Below are positions 26,731 through 34,625 of a DNA stretch of 64,000 nt, piece by piece (position 1 is the first letter of the stretch; the number at the start of each line of letters is the position of its first letter). The position numbers and the translations under genes were made by a program. Origin of the DNA: Candidatus Binatia bacterium (GTDB lineage: Bacteria > Desulfobacterota > Binatia > UBA12015); NCBI GenBank assembly GCA_036563615.1, contig DATCMB010000019.1, positions 147,071 to 211,070 on the forward strand, in the 5' to 3' direction. The notes under the pieces are model-generated. The model saw only the letters and a list, made by a program, of their open reading frames with translations, was not told the DNA's origin and made no database searches.

Positions 26731-27537
26731 ATGGCGTACGAAACCATCCTCTACGAGCGCAGGGACGCGGTCGCGCTCATCACGCTGAACCGCCCCGATC
26801 GCCTCAACGCCTGGACGCCGGCGATGGCCGAGGAGCAGGTGCGCGCGATCGAGGCCGCCAACGCGGACCCCGAGGTCGGCGCGATCGTCATGACCGGCGC
26901 GGGGCGCGGCTTCTGCGCCGGCGCCGACATGGAGGACACCTTCAAGACGCGCCTCGAGGGCAAGGACCCGGGCGCGAACACGGCGGGCGGCTCGGGCGGC
27001 ATGCCCGCCAACGTCGACTGGGTGGGGCTGCTGCGGCGCTCGAAGCCGCTCGTCGCGGCGGTCAACGGCGCCGCGGTCGGCATCGGCATGACGATGATCC
27101 TGCCGTTCGACGTCATCATCGCCTCGGAGCGCGCGCGCTTCGGGATGTTCTTCATCAAGGTCGGGCTCGTGCCGGAGCTCGCGAGCACGCACTTCCTCGT
27201 GCAGCGGGTCGGCTTCGGTCGCGCGAGCGAGATGTGCTTGTCGGGCAAGCTCTACGACGCGCGCGAGGCGCACGCCTGGGGTCTCGCCGATCGGCTCACC
27301 ACCCCCGACCAGCTCCTGCCGGACGCGCTCGCGCTCGCCGGCGAGATCGCGGCGAACCCGGCGCCGCAGCTGCGCATGATCAAGCAGCTTTTGACCGAGA
27401 ACGGCAGCGCGACCGACCTCACGCAGGTCCAGCAGCGCGAGAGCGAGATGCTGCGCGAGTGCTGGAAGTCGCCCGAGCACAAGGAGGCGGTGGCCGCGTT
27501 CCTCGAGAAGCGCCCGCCGCGCTTCGTACGCCGATGA
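26731..27537 (+). CDS. Enoyl-CoA hydratase/isomerase family protein
   Basis: A 268-aa crotonase-fold protein. The oxyanion-hole segments are FCAGADM (near residue 63) and NGAAVGIGMTM (near 112). Of the two catalytic glutamates of enoyl-CoA hydratase, the second is retained in GLVPELAST (Glu near residue 149), but the first position is occupied by a hydrophobic residue (RARFGMFF), as in many isomerase or uncharacterised members. It probably acts on an acyl-CoA in fatty-acid or aromatic breakdown. Its stop overlaps the first possible ATG of the downstream esterase gene. Confidence 0.9.
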   Translation: MAYETILYERRDAVALITLNRPDRLNAWTPAMAEEQVRAIEAANADPEVGAIVMTGAGRGFCAGADMEDTFKTRLEGKDPGANTAGGSGGMPANVDWVGLLRRSKPLVAAVNGAAVGIGMTMILPFDVIIASERARFGMFFIKVGLVPELASTHFLVQRVGFGRASEMCLSGKLYDAREAHAWGLADRLTTPDQLLPDALALAGEIAANPAPQLRMIKQLLTENGSATDLTQVQQRESEMLRECWKSPEHKEAVAAFLEKRPPRFVRR

Positions 27538-27551
27538 GGACCCCTGTGCCC

Positions 27552-28436
27552 ATGACGAGCAACAGATTCAGAGAAACGGTCCGCGGCGCGCTGCTCGCGC
27601 TGCTCGTGGTTGCGTTCGCGGCCTGCGGCGACGCGCACGATCGCGGCCCCTGCGCGGGCAAGACCGGAGCCGCCGGCACGCGGCAGATCACCATCGCCTC
27701 GGGCGGCCTCGAGCGCACCTTCGAGCTCGTCGTGCCCGAGGCGGCGGTCGGCGGCGCGCCGGTGCCGCTCGTCCTCGTCTACCACGGCGTCTTCTCGACC
27801 GGCGCGCAGATCCTCGCCACGACGGGCTTCGCCGAGAAGGCGCTGGCGGAGGGCTTCATCACCGCCGCGGGCGACGGCATCGGGCGGTCGTGGAACGCCG
27901 GCGTCTGCTGCGACCCCGCGATGAGCGAGAACGTCGACGACGTCGGCTTCACCCGCGACATGGTCGCCGCGATCGAGAGCGAGTACTGCATCGACCCGCA
28001 GCGGATCTACGCGACCGGCTTCTCGAACGGCGGCGCGATGGCCTTCCGCCTCGCCTGCGACGCGGCCGACCTCTTCGCCGCGTTCGCGCCGGTCGGCGGC
28101 TCGCTGGCGCTCTTCCCGTGCGAGCCGGCGGCGCCGCGCCCCATGCAGATCATCAACATGGTCGAGGATCCCGTCGTGCCGTTCGCGCTCGGCGAGTTCT
28201 CGCTGCGCGAGTTCGTCAAGCACAACTCGTGCAGCGAGACGCGCGTGCTCGTCGAGCTCGCGCCGAACGCGACCTGCGAGGTCGCGCCCGAGTGCGCCGA
28301 CGGCGCGACCACCGAGCTGTGCGCGGTCACGGGCCTCGGCCACGACTGGCCGGGCGGCGAGCGCGATCCGCAGGGGACGTTCAGCGCGACCGACGCGGCG
28401 TGGAGCTTCCTCTCGGCGTTCAGCCTGAGCCCGTGA
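27552..28436 (+). CDS. PHB-depolymerase/LpqC-like secreted esterase
   Basis: A 294-aa alpha/beta hydrolase of the polyhydroxybutyrate depolymerase/feruloyl esterase group. The N-terminus is a lipoprotein-like signal (LLVVAFAACGD) with a non-standard lipobox. The nucleophile elbow is GFSNG; an Asp in NMVEDPVVPF and a His in GLGHDWPGG complete the triad. GRSWNAGVCCDP is a further family motif. It should act outside the inner membrane on polyester or ester-linked substrates. An alternative ATG at 27534 overlaps the stop of the hydratase gene (ATGA), so translation may be coupled. Its end overlaps the convergent RND gene by 17 bp. Confidence 0.87.
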   Translation: MTSNRFRETVRGALLALLVVAFAACGDAHDRGPCAGKTGAAGTRQITIASGGLERTFELVVPEAAVGGAPVPLVLVYHGVFSTGAQILATTGFAEKALAEGFITAAGDGIGRSWNAGVCCDPAMSENVDDVGFTRDMVAAIESEYCIDPQRIYATGFSNGGAMAFRLACDAADLFAAFAPVGGSLALFPCEPAAPRPMQIINMVEDPVVPFALGEFSLREFVKHNSCSETRVLVELAPNATCEVAPECADGATTELCAVTGLGHDWPGGERDPQGTFSATDAAWSFLSAFSLSP

Positions 28437-31400
28437 CCGTCCGGCGCGCGCGCAGGCGCGCGCCGAGGTCGTGCACCCAGGCGTAGAACGTCGGCAGCGC
28501 GAGCAGCGTGAACGCGGTCGACGTGACGAGCCCGCCGATCATCACGATCGCGAGCGGCCGCTCGATCTCGGTGCCGTGCAGCGGCAGCACGAGCAGCGGC
28601 AGCAGACCGAGGATCGCCGTCGACGCGGTGAGCAGCTTCGGCCGCACGCGTCCGATGCTCGCCTCGCGCAGCGCGTCCGCGAACGGACGCCCTTCCGCGA
28701 CCAGCGAGCGCGTCTGCGTGATCAGCACGAGCCCGTTCTGCACCGCGATGCCGAAGAGCCCGATCAGCCCGACGAGCGACGACACGTTCCAGGTCTCGCC
28801 GGCGAGGAGCAGCGCGACGATGCCGCCGACGAACGCGTCGGGCAGCGTCGCGAGGATCACCGCGACCTCGGCCGCCGCGCCGAGCGCGAGCTGCAGCAGC
28901 ACCACGACCGCGAGTAGCGCGAGCGCGATCGCGATCGTCAGCGAGCGCGCCGCGCGCGCCTGGCTCTCGACGCGTCCGCCGACGTCGAAGAAGTAGCCGG
29001 TCGGCAGCGCGAGCTCGGCGGCGAGCCGCTCGCGCACCTCCTCGGCCGCGGAGACGAGGTCGCGCCCGACGACGCTCGCCTCGACCGCGACGCGGCGCGA
29101 GCCGGCCTCGCGCCGGATCGACGCCGGACCCGTCGTCTGCTCGATGCGCGCGAGCTGGCCGAGCGGGATGCGGCTGCCGTCGTGCCCGTCGACCAGCAGC
29201 GTGCGGATCGCGCTCAGGTCGTTGCGTCGGTGGTCCTGCAGGCGCACGACGAGGTCGAAGCGCCGCTGCCCGACCCACACCTCGCTCTGCCGCTCGCCGA
29301 CCATGCCGACGCGCACCGCCTCGATGACGTCGCCCGGCGTCAAGCCAACGCGCGCCACCGCCGCGCGGTCGACCTCGATGCGGAGCTGCGGCAGACCGGT
29401 CGTGCGCTCGACGCGCAGGTCCGAGAGCCCGTCGATGCCGCGCATGATCTCCTCCGCGCGCGCGGCGAGGCTCGCGAGCGTGTCGAGGTCGGGACCGAAG
29501 ATCCGCACCGCGATGTCCGACGGCGTGCCGCCGAGGCCTTCGTCGATGCGCATGCCGAGCGGTGTGGTGAACAGCGCGTTGATGCCGGGGATCCTGGCGA
29601 TCGCCTCGCGCATGCGCTCGGTGATCTCGTCGAGCGTGCCCGTGCGCCGCTCGCGCAGCACGACCAGCACGTCGGACAGCGTGTGCGGCATCGGGTCTTC
29701 CGTCTGCTCCGAGCGTCCGGTGCGGCGCACGATCTGCGCGACGTCCGGCACCTCGCGCAGCGCGTCCTCGACGCGGTGGTTCAGCCGGTCGACCTCCTCG
29801 AGCGAGGCCTCGGGCGGGACGCTGGTCTGGATCATCAGCGCGCCCTCGTCGAGCCGCGGCATGAAGTCGGAGCCGACGACGAAGGCGAGCGCGAGCCCGG
29901 GCACGGTGATCGCGAGCGTCGCGAGTCGCACCGCGCCGGCGTGGCGCATCGCGCCGTCGAGCAGCGGCGCGTAGAGTTGCTTGACGCGGGCGATGATCCA
30001 GGTGTCCTCGTCCGCCGCGCGCCGTCGCGGCGACAGGAAGAGCGCCGCGGCGACCGGCACCGCGGTCAGCGCCAGCACGAGCGACGACGCGAGCGCGGCG
30101 ATCACCGCCGCCGCGAGCGGCCGGTACATGCGTCCCTCGATGCCGGTCATCCAGAGCAGCGGCAGGAAGACCGCGACCACGATCGCGGCCGCGAACGCGA
30201 TCGGGCGGCCCATCTCGATCGCCGCGGCGAGCGCGATCGCGCGCCGCTCGGCGGGCGTGGCGTCGCCCGCGGGCGCCGCGCGCGTCGTCAGCCGGTGCGA
30301 GATGCCCTCCACCATGATGATCGACGCGTCGACCAGCAGCCCGACCGCGATCGCCAGCCCGCCGAGCGTCATGGTGTTGAGCCCGACGCCCCAGGTCTCG
30401 AGCAGCAGCCCGGAGAGCGCGATCGACAGCGGGATCGTCGCGGTGACGATCAGCGCCGCGCGCCAGTCGCCGAGCAGCGCGAACAGCACGAGCACGACCA
30501 GCACGGCGCCCGCGAGCACCGCGCGCGCCACACCGCCGAGCGCGTCTGCGACGAGCTTCGACTGGTCGTAGTCGACGTCGATGGTCACGCCGTCGGGCAG
30601 CGTGCGGCGCAGATCCTCGACCGCGCGTCGCACACCATCGCCGACCGCGACGGTGTCGGCGCCGTACTGCTTGATGACGCGGACGTGCACCACCTCCTCG
30701 CCGAGGCGGTGCGCGAGCCCGCGTCGCACGCTCGGGCCCTCGATGACGTCGGCGACGTCGGCGACCAGCACCGGTGTCACGCCGCGCACCGCGACCACCG
30801 TCGAGCGGACGTCCTCGACGGTGCGCGCGCGCCCAACGGCGCGCACGCTCCACTCGATCGGACCCTGCACGACGAAGCCGCCCGACGCGTTCTCGTTCGC
30901 GCCCTGCACCGCGTGCAGCACCTCGTCGAGCGTCACGCCGCGCACGGCCATGCGGTCGGGATCGAGCTGCACCTGAAACTCGCGCAGGTAGCCGCCGATG
31001 CGCTCGACGGCCGCGACGCCCGGCACGGCGAGGAGTCTATTCTTGACTTCGACCTCGGCGAGGTCGCGCAGCGTCATCAGGTCGACCGCGCCCGGCTTCG
31101 CGCCGAGCGTGATCTCGACCACCTCGTTGAGGCGTCCGGTGACGTTGGAAAGCAGCGGCGTGCCGGTGCCCGGCGGAAGCTGTGGCGCGACCTGCGCGAC
31201 GCGCTCCGAGACGAGCTGGCGCGAGCGGTAGTAGTCCGCGTCCGGCTCGAGCTCGACGGTGATCTGCGCGACGCCGAGCTGGCTCGTCGAGCGGATGCGC
31301 CGCACCTCGGGGACGCCCGCGAGCGCCGTCTCCATCGGGATCGCGATCCCGAGCTCGAGCTCCTCGGCGCTCATCGCGGGGTTCTGGACGATGACGTTGA

Positions 31401-31539
31401 ACACCGGCGCGGCGAGGTCGGGGAAGACGTCGCGCCGCAGACCGAGGAGCGCGCTCGCGCCGAGCGCGGCGCCCGCGAGGGTGAGCAGCACGACGAGCGC
31501 CGGCTGCGCGAACGAGGCCCGGACGATGCGTGCGATCAT
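28420..31539 (-). CDS. Heavy-metal efflux RND permease (CusA/CzcA family)
   Basis: The inner-membrane proton-driven pump of a tripartite metal exporter, 1039 aa, the normal family length. The first membrane segment (residues 14-32) precedes DVFPDLAAPVFNV, the classic RND porter start. The intramembrane proton-relay region is seen as GLAIAVGLLVDASIIMVEG. Large periplasmic loops with PGVAAVERIGG and the second TM bundle are all present. Together with the adaptor (31552) and channel (32889) it expels copper/silver or cobalt/zinc/cadmium from periplasm or cytoplasm. It starts 12 nt after the adaptor stop, last in the operon. Confidence 0.93.
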   Translation of the reverse strand: MIARIVRASFAQPALVVLLTLAGAALGASALLGLRRDVFPDLAAPVFNVIVQNPAMSAEELELGIAIPMETALAGVPEVRRIRSTSQLGVAQITVELEPDADYYRSRQLVSERVAQVAPQLPPGTGTPLLSNVTGRLNEVVEITLGAKPGAVDLMTLRDLAEVEVKNRLLAVPGVAAVERIGGYLREFQVQLDPDRMAVRGVTLDEVLHAVQGANENASGGFVVQGPIEWSVRAVGRARTVEDVRSTVVAVRGVTPVLVADVADVIEGPSVRRGLAHRLGEEVVHVRVIKQYGADTVAVGDGVRRAVEDLRRTLPDGVTIDVDYDQSKLVADALGGVARAVLAGAVLVVLVLFALLGDWRAALIVTATIPLSIALSGLLLETWGVGLNTMTLGGLAIAVGLLVDASIIMVEGISHRLTTRAAPAGDATPAERRAIALAAAIEMGRPIAFAAAIVVAVFLPLLWMTGIEGRMYRPLAAAVIAALASSLVLALTAVPVAAALFLSPRRRAADEDTWIIARVKQLYAPLLDGAMRHAGAVRLATLAITVPGLALAFVVGSDFMPRLDEGALMIQTSVPPEASLEEVDRLNHRVEDALREVPDVAQIVRRTGRSEQTEDPMPHTLSDVLVVLRERRTGTLDEITERMREAIARIPGINALFTTPLGMRIDEGLGGTPSDIAVRIFGPDLDTLASLAARAEEIMRGIDGLSDLRVERTTGLPQLRIEVDRAAVARVGLTPGDVIEAVRVGMVGERQSEVWVGQRRFDLVVRLQDHRRNDLSAIRTLLVDGHDGSRIPLGQLARIEQTTGPASIRREAGSRRVAVEASVVGRDLVSAAEEVRERLAAELALPTGYFFDVGGRVESQARAARSLTIAIALALLAVVVLLQLALGAAAEVAVILATLPDAFVGGIVALLLAGETWNVSSLVGLIGLFGIAVQNGLVLITQTRSLVAEGRPFADALREASIGRVRPKLLTASTAILGLLPLLVLPLHGTEIERPLAIVMIGGLVTSTAFTLLALPTFYAWVHDLGARLRARRTVTGSG

Positions 31540-31551
31540 GTCCGCCCCCGC

Positions 31552-32892
31552 TCAGTGCGCATGGTCGTGTCCGTCGCCGCCGCCGCGCGCCTTCTCGGCC
31601 TCGGCCTTGAGCAGGAAGGCGCCGTCGACGACGACGCGCTCGTCGGGCTTGAGCCCGGACACCACCTCGACCTCGCCGCCGAGGTCGCGTCCGCGGCCGA
31701 CCGGGCGCACCTCGAACCGGCCCTCGCCGCGCGGCAGGAACACGACCCAGCCGTCGGCGAGGCGCTGCAGCGCCGCGGCGGGCACGGCGAGCACGCGGCT
31801 CATCTCGTCGGCGAGCGGCACGCGCGCGGTGGCCGACATGCCGGGACGCAGCGTGCCGTCCTCGTTCGCGACCGTGATGCGCACCGGGATCGTGCGCGAC
31901 TCGGGCTCGACGCGGCTTCCGACCAGCGTCACCGTGCCCTGGAACTCGCGTCCGGGCAGCGCGGCGAAGCCGACCTCGGCGGCGGCGCCGGGCGCGATGC
32001 GCACGGCGTCGCGCTCGAAGGCGTGCGCCGTGAGCCAGAGCTCGGAGAGGTCGGCGACGCGCACGAGCGGCTTCGAGGGATCGGCGAGCTGGCCGCGCAT
32101 CGCGTTGCGCTCGATGACGACGCCGTCGATCGGCGAGCGCAGCTCGAGAATCGCGGCGCGCGCGGGATCGGCGGTGGCCTGCGCGGGATCGACGCCGAGC
32201 GCATGGAGCGCGGCGCCCGCCGCCTGCAGCTCGGCGTCCGCGGCCTCCGCCTCGGCGCGCGCCTCCTGCACGCGCCGAGCGGGCACGATGCGCTCCTCGG
32301 CGAGCGCTTCGAGGCGCGCGAGCGCCTTGCGCGCGAGCTCGGCGCGCGCGCGGGCGGCGAGCAGGTCGGCGCGCGCGCGTCCGAGCTCCGGGCTCGAGAG
32401 CTCGATCAGCGTCTCGCCCGTCTCGACGCGCGCCCCCGGCGCGACGCGCACCTCGACGACGCGCGCCGGGATCGGCGCGCCGACCTCGGCGTAGCGGTCC
32501 TCGTTGACGTGCAGCTCGCCGAGCACGGTGACGGTCGCGCCGGCGGGACGGACCTCGACGGGCGCGGTGGTGACGCGCAGGTCGCGCAGCATGCCGGGGT
32601 CGACGCGGATGACGTCGCCGCTCGCGTGCTCGGCGTGCCCGACGTGCGCGTCCACGTGGGCGCCGTGCGCGGCTCCGTGCTCGTCGTGCCGGTCGGCGTC
32701 GTGTGCCGTGTGCTCGTCGTGCACGGTGCTCGCGGCGTCTGCTGCGTGCGACGCCGGCGCGCGCGCCGCGCTGCGCTCGTCCCGCGCGCGCTGCTCGCAC
32801 GCGCCGAGCACGAGCGCGTTCGTGAGCAAGAGAGTGCAGGCGACGAGCACGCGTCGTGCGTCCTGCGGCGTTCTCGACGGCCGCGTCCTCAT
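31552..32892 (-). CDS. RND efflux membrane-fusion (adaptor) lipoprotein, CusB/CzcB-like, His-rich
   Basis: A 446-aa HlyD-type periplasmic adaptor. It has a lipoprotein signal (NALVLGACEQ), so it is probably anchored at Cys31. Residues 47-90 are extremely His-rich (HDEHTAHDADRHDEHG and further HxxH clusters), and the C-terminus ends GHDHAH; both should bind metal ions. The lipoyl and hairpin regions follow (VVEVRVAPGARVETGETLIEL, then ELRSPIDGVVIERNA), then beta-barrel segments. The ATG overlaps the stop of the channel gene (ATGA), so the two are translationally coupled. The His segments suggest Zn, Ni, Co or Cu capture and delivery to the RND pump. Confidence 0.92.
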   Translation of the reverse strand: MRTRPSRTPQDARRVLVACTLLLTNALVLGACEQRARDERSAARAPASHAADAASTVHDEHTAHDADRHDEHGAAHGAHVDAHVGHAEHASGDVIRVDPGMLRDLRVTTAPVEVRPAGATVTVLGELHVNEDRYAEVGAPIPARVVEVRVAPGARVETGETLIELSSPELGRARADLLAARARAELARKALARLEALAEERIVPARRVQEARAEAEAADAELQAAGAALHALGVDPAQATADPARAAILELRSPIDGVVIERNAMRGQLADPSKPLVRVADLSELWLTAHAFERDAVRIAPGAAAEVGFAALPGREFQGTVTLVGSRVEPESRTIPVRITVANEDGTLRPGMSATARVPLADEMSRVLAVPAAALQRLADGWVVFLPRGEGRFEVRPVGRGRDLGGEVEVVSGLKPDERVVVDGAFLLKAEAEKARGGGDGHDHAH

Positions 32893-34115
32893 CGCAGCAC
32901 CCTCGCCTGCGCCTGCACGGCGACGCGCGCCAGCGCGGCGGCGAGCGCGTGCTCGATGCGCGCGCGGCGTAGCTCGAGCGTCTCGCGACGCAGCTGCAGA
33001 AAGTCCGCGAGCGACAGCTCGCCCGCGTCGTAGCTCGCGCGCGCGAGCTTCTCCGCGTCGTCGAGCTCGGGGACGACGCGCTCGAGCTCGCCGGCCGCGG
33101 CGTCGAGCTCGCGCTGCACCTCCCACGCCGTGCGCACGTCCGCCGAGACGGCGCGCTCCGCGGCCGCGAGCTCGAGACGCAGGCGACGCGCACGCGCTTC
33201 GGCGGCGGCGCGCGCCGCCTCGCCGCGGTCGAAGATCGGCACCGAGAAGCCGACGCCGCCGAGGTAGATGTCGTCGCCCTCCTCGCGCTTGTACTCGGTG
33301 CCGATGCGCAGCTCGGGCCAGGCGCGCGCCGCGCCGAGGCGCGCCTCGGCCTCGGCGGCGCCGATCTCCGCGCCGAGCGCGCGCAGGTCGCCGCGCTCGG
33401 GCGCGCGGCGCAGGAGCTCCGGAAGCTCGAGCGGCTCGGGCGCGCGCAGCGGGCCGCACGGGCGGGGCGGCACGTCGACGTCCTGGCCGAGCAGGACGGC
33501 GAGCTTGCCGACGGCTTCGCGGCGCGCGGCGCGGGCGGCGCCGGCCTCGGCACGCGCGTGCGCCGCCGACGCGCGGGCGACCGCGACCTCGAGGATCGCG
33601 ACGTCGCCCGCGCGATGGCGGCGCTCGGCTGCGCGCTGCAGCTCGTCGGCGCCGCTCGCCGCGTCCTCGGCGACGATCAGGAGCTCTTCCGCCGCACGCG
33701 CGCGCAGGAACGCTTCGGCGACCTCGCGCTGCGCCGTGCGCTGCGCGTCGTCGGCGCTCGCCTCCTCGCGCGCGACGTCGGCTGCGGCGGCGTCGATGCG
33801 CGCGGCGCGCGCGCCGCCGAGCTCGAACGCCTGGCTCAGCTTGGCGCGCACGTCGGTGGTGTCGCCCTCGTCCGAGAAGCGCGGTCCGGCGTCGGCCTCG
33901 ATCTCGGGATTCGAGCGCAGCAGCCTGGAAGCGCCGGCGAGCTGCGCGCGCGCCTCGTCGATCCGCGCCCGCGCGGCGAGCACGGACGGCGCGCGCTCGC
34001 GCGCGATCTCGAGCGCGCGCTCGAGCGTCATGTCGCAGCTCGCGCCGTGCGCGGGCTGCGCGCAGATGTCGAACACGACGGCCGCGACGGCGGCGGCCGC
34101 AAGAGCACGAAGCAT
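32889..34115 (-). CDS. TolC-type outer-membrane efflux protein (CusC/CzcC-like)
   Basis: A 408-aa outer-membrane channel of the metal-efflux system. The signal peptide (MLRALAAAAVAAVV) ends near HG-A. Two repeats of the outer membrane efflux protein domain are visible, with LTLERALEIARERAPSVLAA-like start (seen as TLERALEIARERAPSVLAA) and the second repeat after VPIFDRG. Long Ala/Glu-rich helices form the periplasmic tunnel. The ATG at 34115 has GAGGGAG just upstream; a longer frame to 34169 adds no signal-like sequence. It is the second gene of the operon, downstream of a small Cys-rich protein. Confidence 0.9.
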   Translation of the reverse strand: MLRALAAAAVAAVVFDICAQPAHGASCDMTLERALEIARERAPSVLAARARIDEARAQLAGASRLLRSNPEIEADAGPRFSDEGDTTDVRAKLSQAFELGGARAARIDAAAADVAREEASADDAQRTAQREVAEAFLRARAAEELLIVAEDAASGADELQRAAERRHRAGDVAILEVAVARASAAHARAEAGAARAARREAVGKLAVLLGQDVDVPPRPCGPLRAPEPLELPELLRRAPERGDLRALGAEIGAAEAEARLGAARAWPELRIGTEYKREEGDDIYLGGVGFSVPIFDRGEAARAAAEARARRLRLELAAAERAVSADVRTAWEVQRELDAAAGELERVVPELDDAEKLARASYDAGELSLADFLQLRRETLELRRARIEHALAAALARVAVQAQARVLR

Positions 34116-34178
34116 GTCTCCCTCGCTGGTCCGGGTCCCGCGCCGCTCGTGTGGGACGTCGGGACGCAAAGAGGATCG

Positions 34179-34484
34179 TCAGGCGAGGGAGATCGGGACG
34201 TGCAGGATCTCGCTCGGCGGCGCGGAGGCGTACTCGGGCGTGGGCTCGGCCGGCGGACAGGTCCGGCAGGCGGGAGCTGGAGCCTCGGTCACCGAGGCGC
34301 GCGCCATCGGCCGCGGGTGGAAGCAGCAGCTGCACTCGGTGCACGAGTCGGCGCAGCGCCCGCGCGCGTCGTCGTCGACGCAGCGCTCGCGGCACTCGAC
34401 GTCGGCGACCAGCTCGAACGCGCCGCTCGCCTGAAAGGCGAACAGCGCGAGCGTCAAGCTCAAAACGAGCCGGGCGACCTTCAC
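34179..34484 (-). CDS. Small Cys-rich exported protein heading the metal-efflux operon
   Basis: A 101-aa protein from a GTG, with a signal peptide (VARLVLSLTLALFAFQASG). The mature part has at least nine cysteines in a tight cluster (CRERC, then CADSCTECSCC, and a later CRTC), which could bind soft metals such as Cu(I), Ag or Hg. The tail is Pro-rich. I know no named family. Position at the head of the efflux operon, 63 nt before the channel gene, suggests a periplasmic metal-binding helper or a leader peptide that senses metal. The ribosome site is weak. Confidence 0.75.
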   Translation of the reverse strand: MKVARLVLSLTLALFAFQASGAFELVADVECRERCVDDDARGRCADSCTECSCCFHPRPMARASVTEAPAPACRTCPPAEPTPEYASAPPSEILHVPISLA

Positions 34485-34625
34485 GGTAGCGGGAAGTATA
34501 CGCAGGCGGGCGGGGCCTGGTCAAGCTCCCTCGGCCGTTCCGCGCTCCGGGAGCCGGCGCGAAAGGGGCCCGGGCGCGGGAAAGCGTCTGGACAACTCCC
34601 TGGCGTTGGAGAAAACGTTGCGCCC

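Noticed and set aside
29182..33033. A 1283-codon open frame on the plus strand opposite the metal-efflux genes
   Set aside because: It is rich in Arg/Ala/His/Asp with no domain and lies antisense to clear RND and adaptor genes; long shadow frames are expected in G+C-rich DNA.
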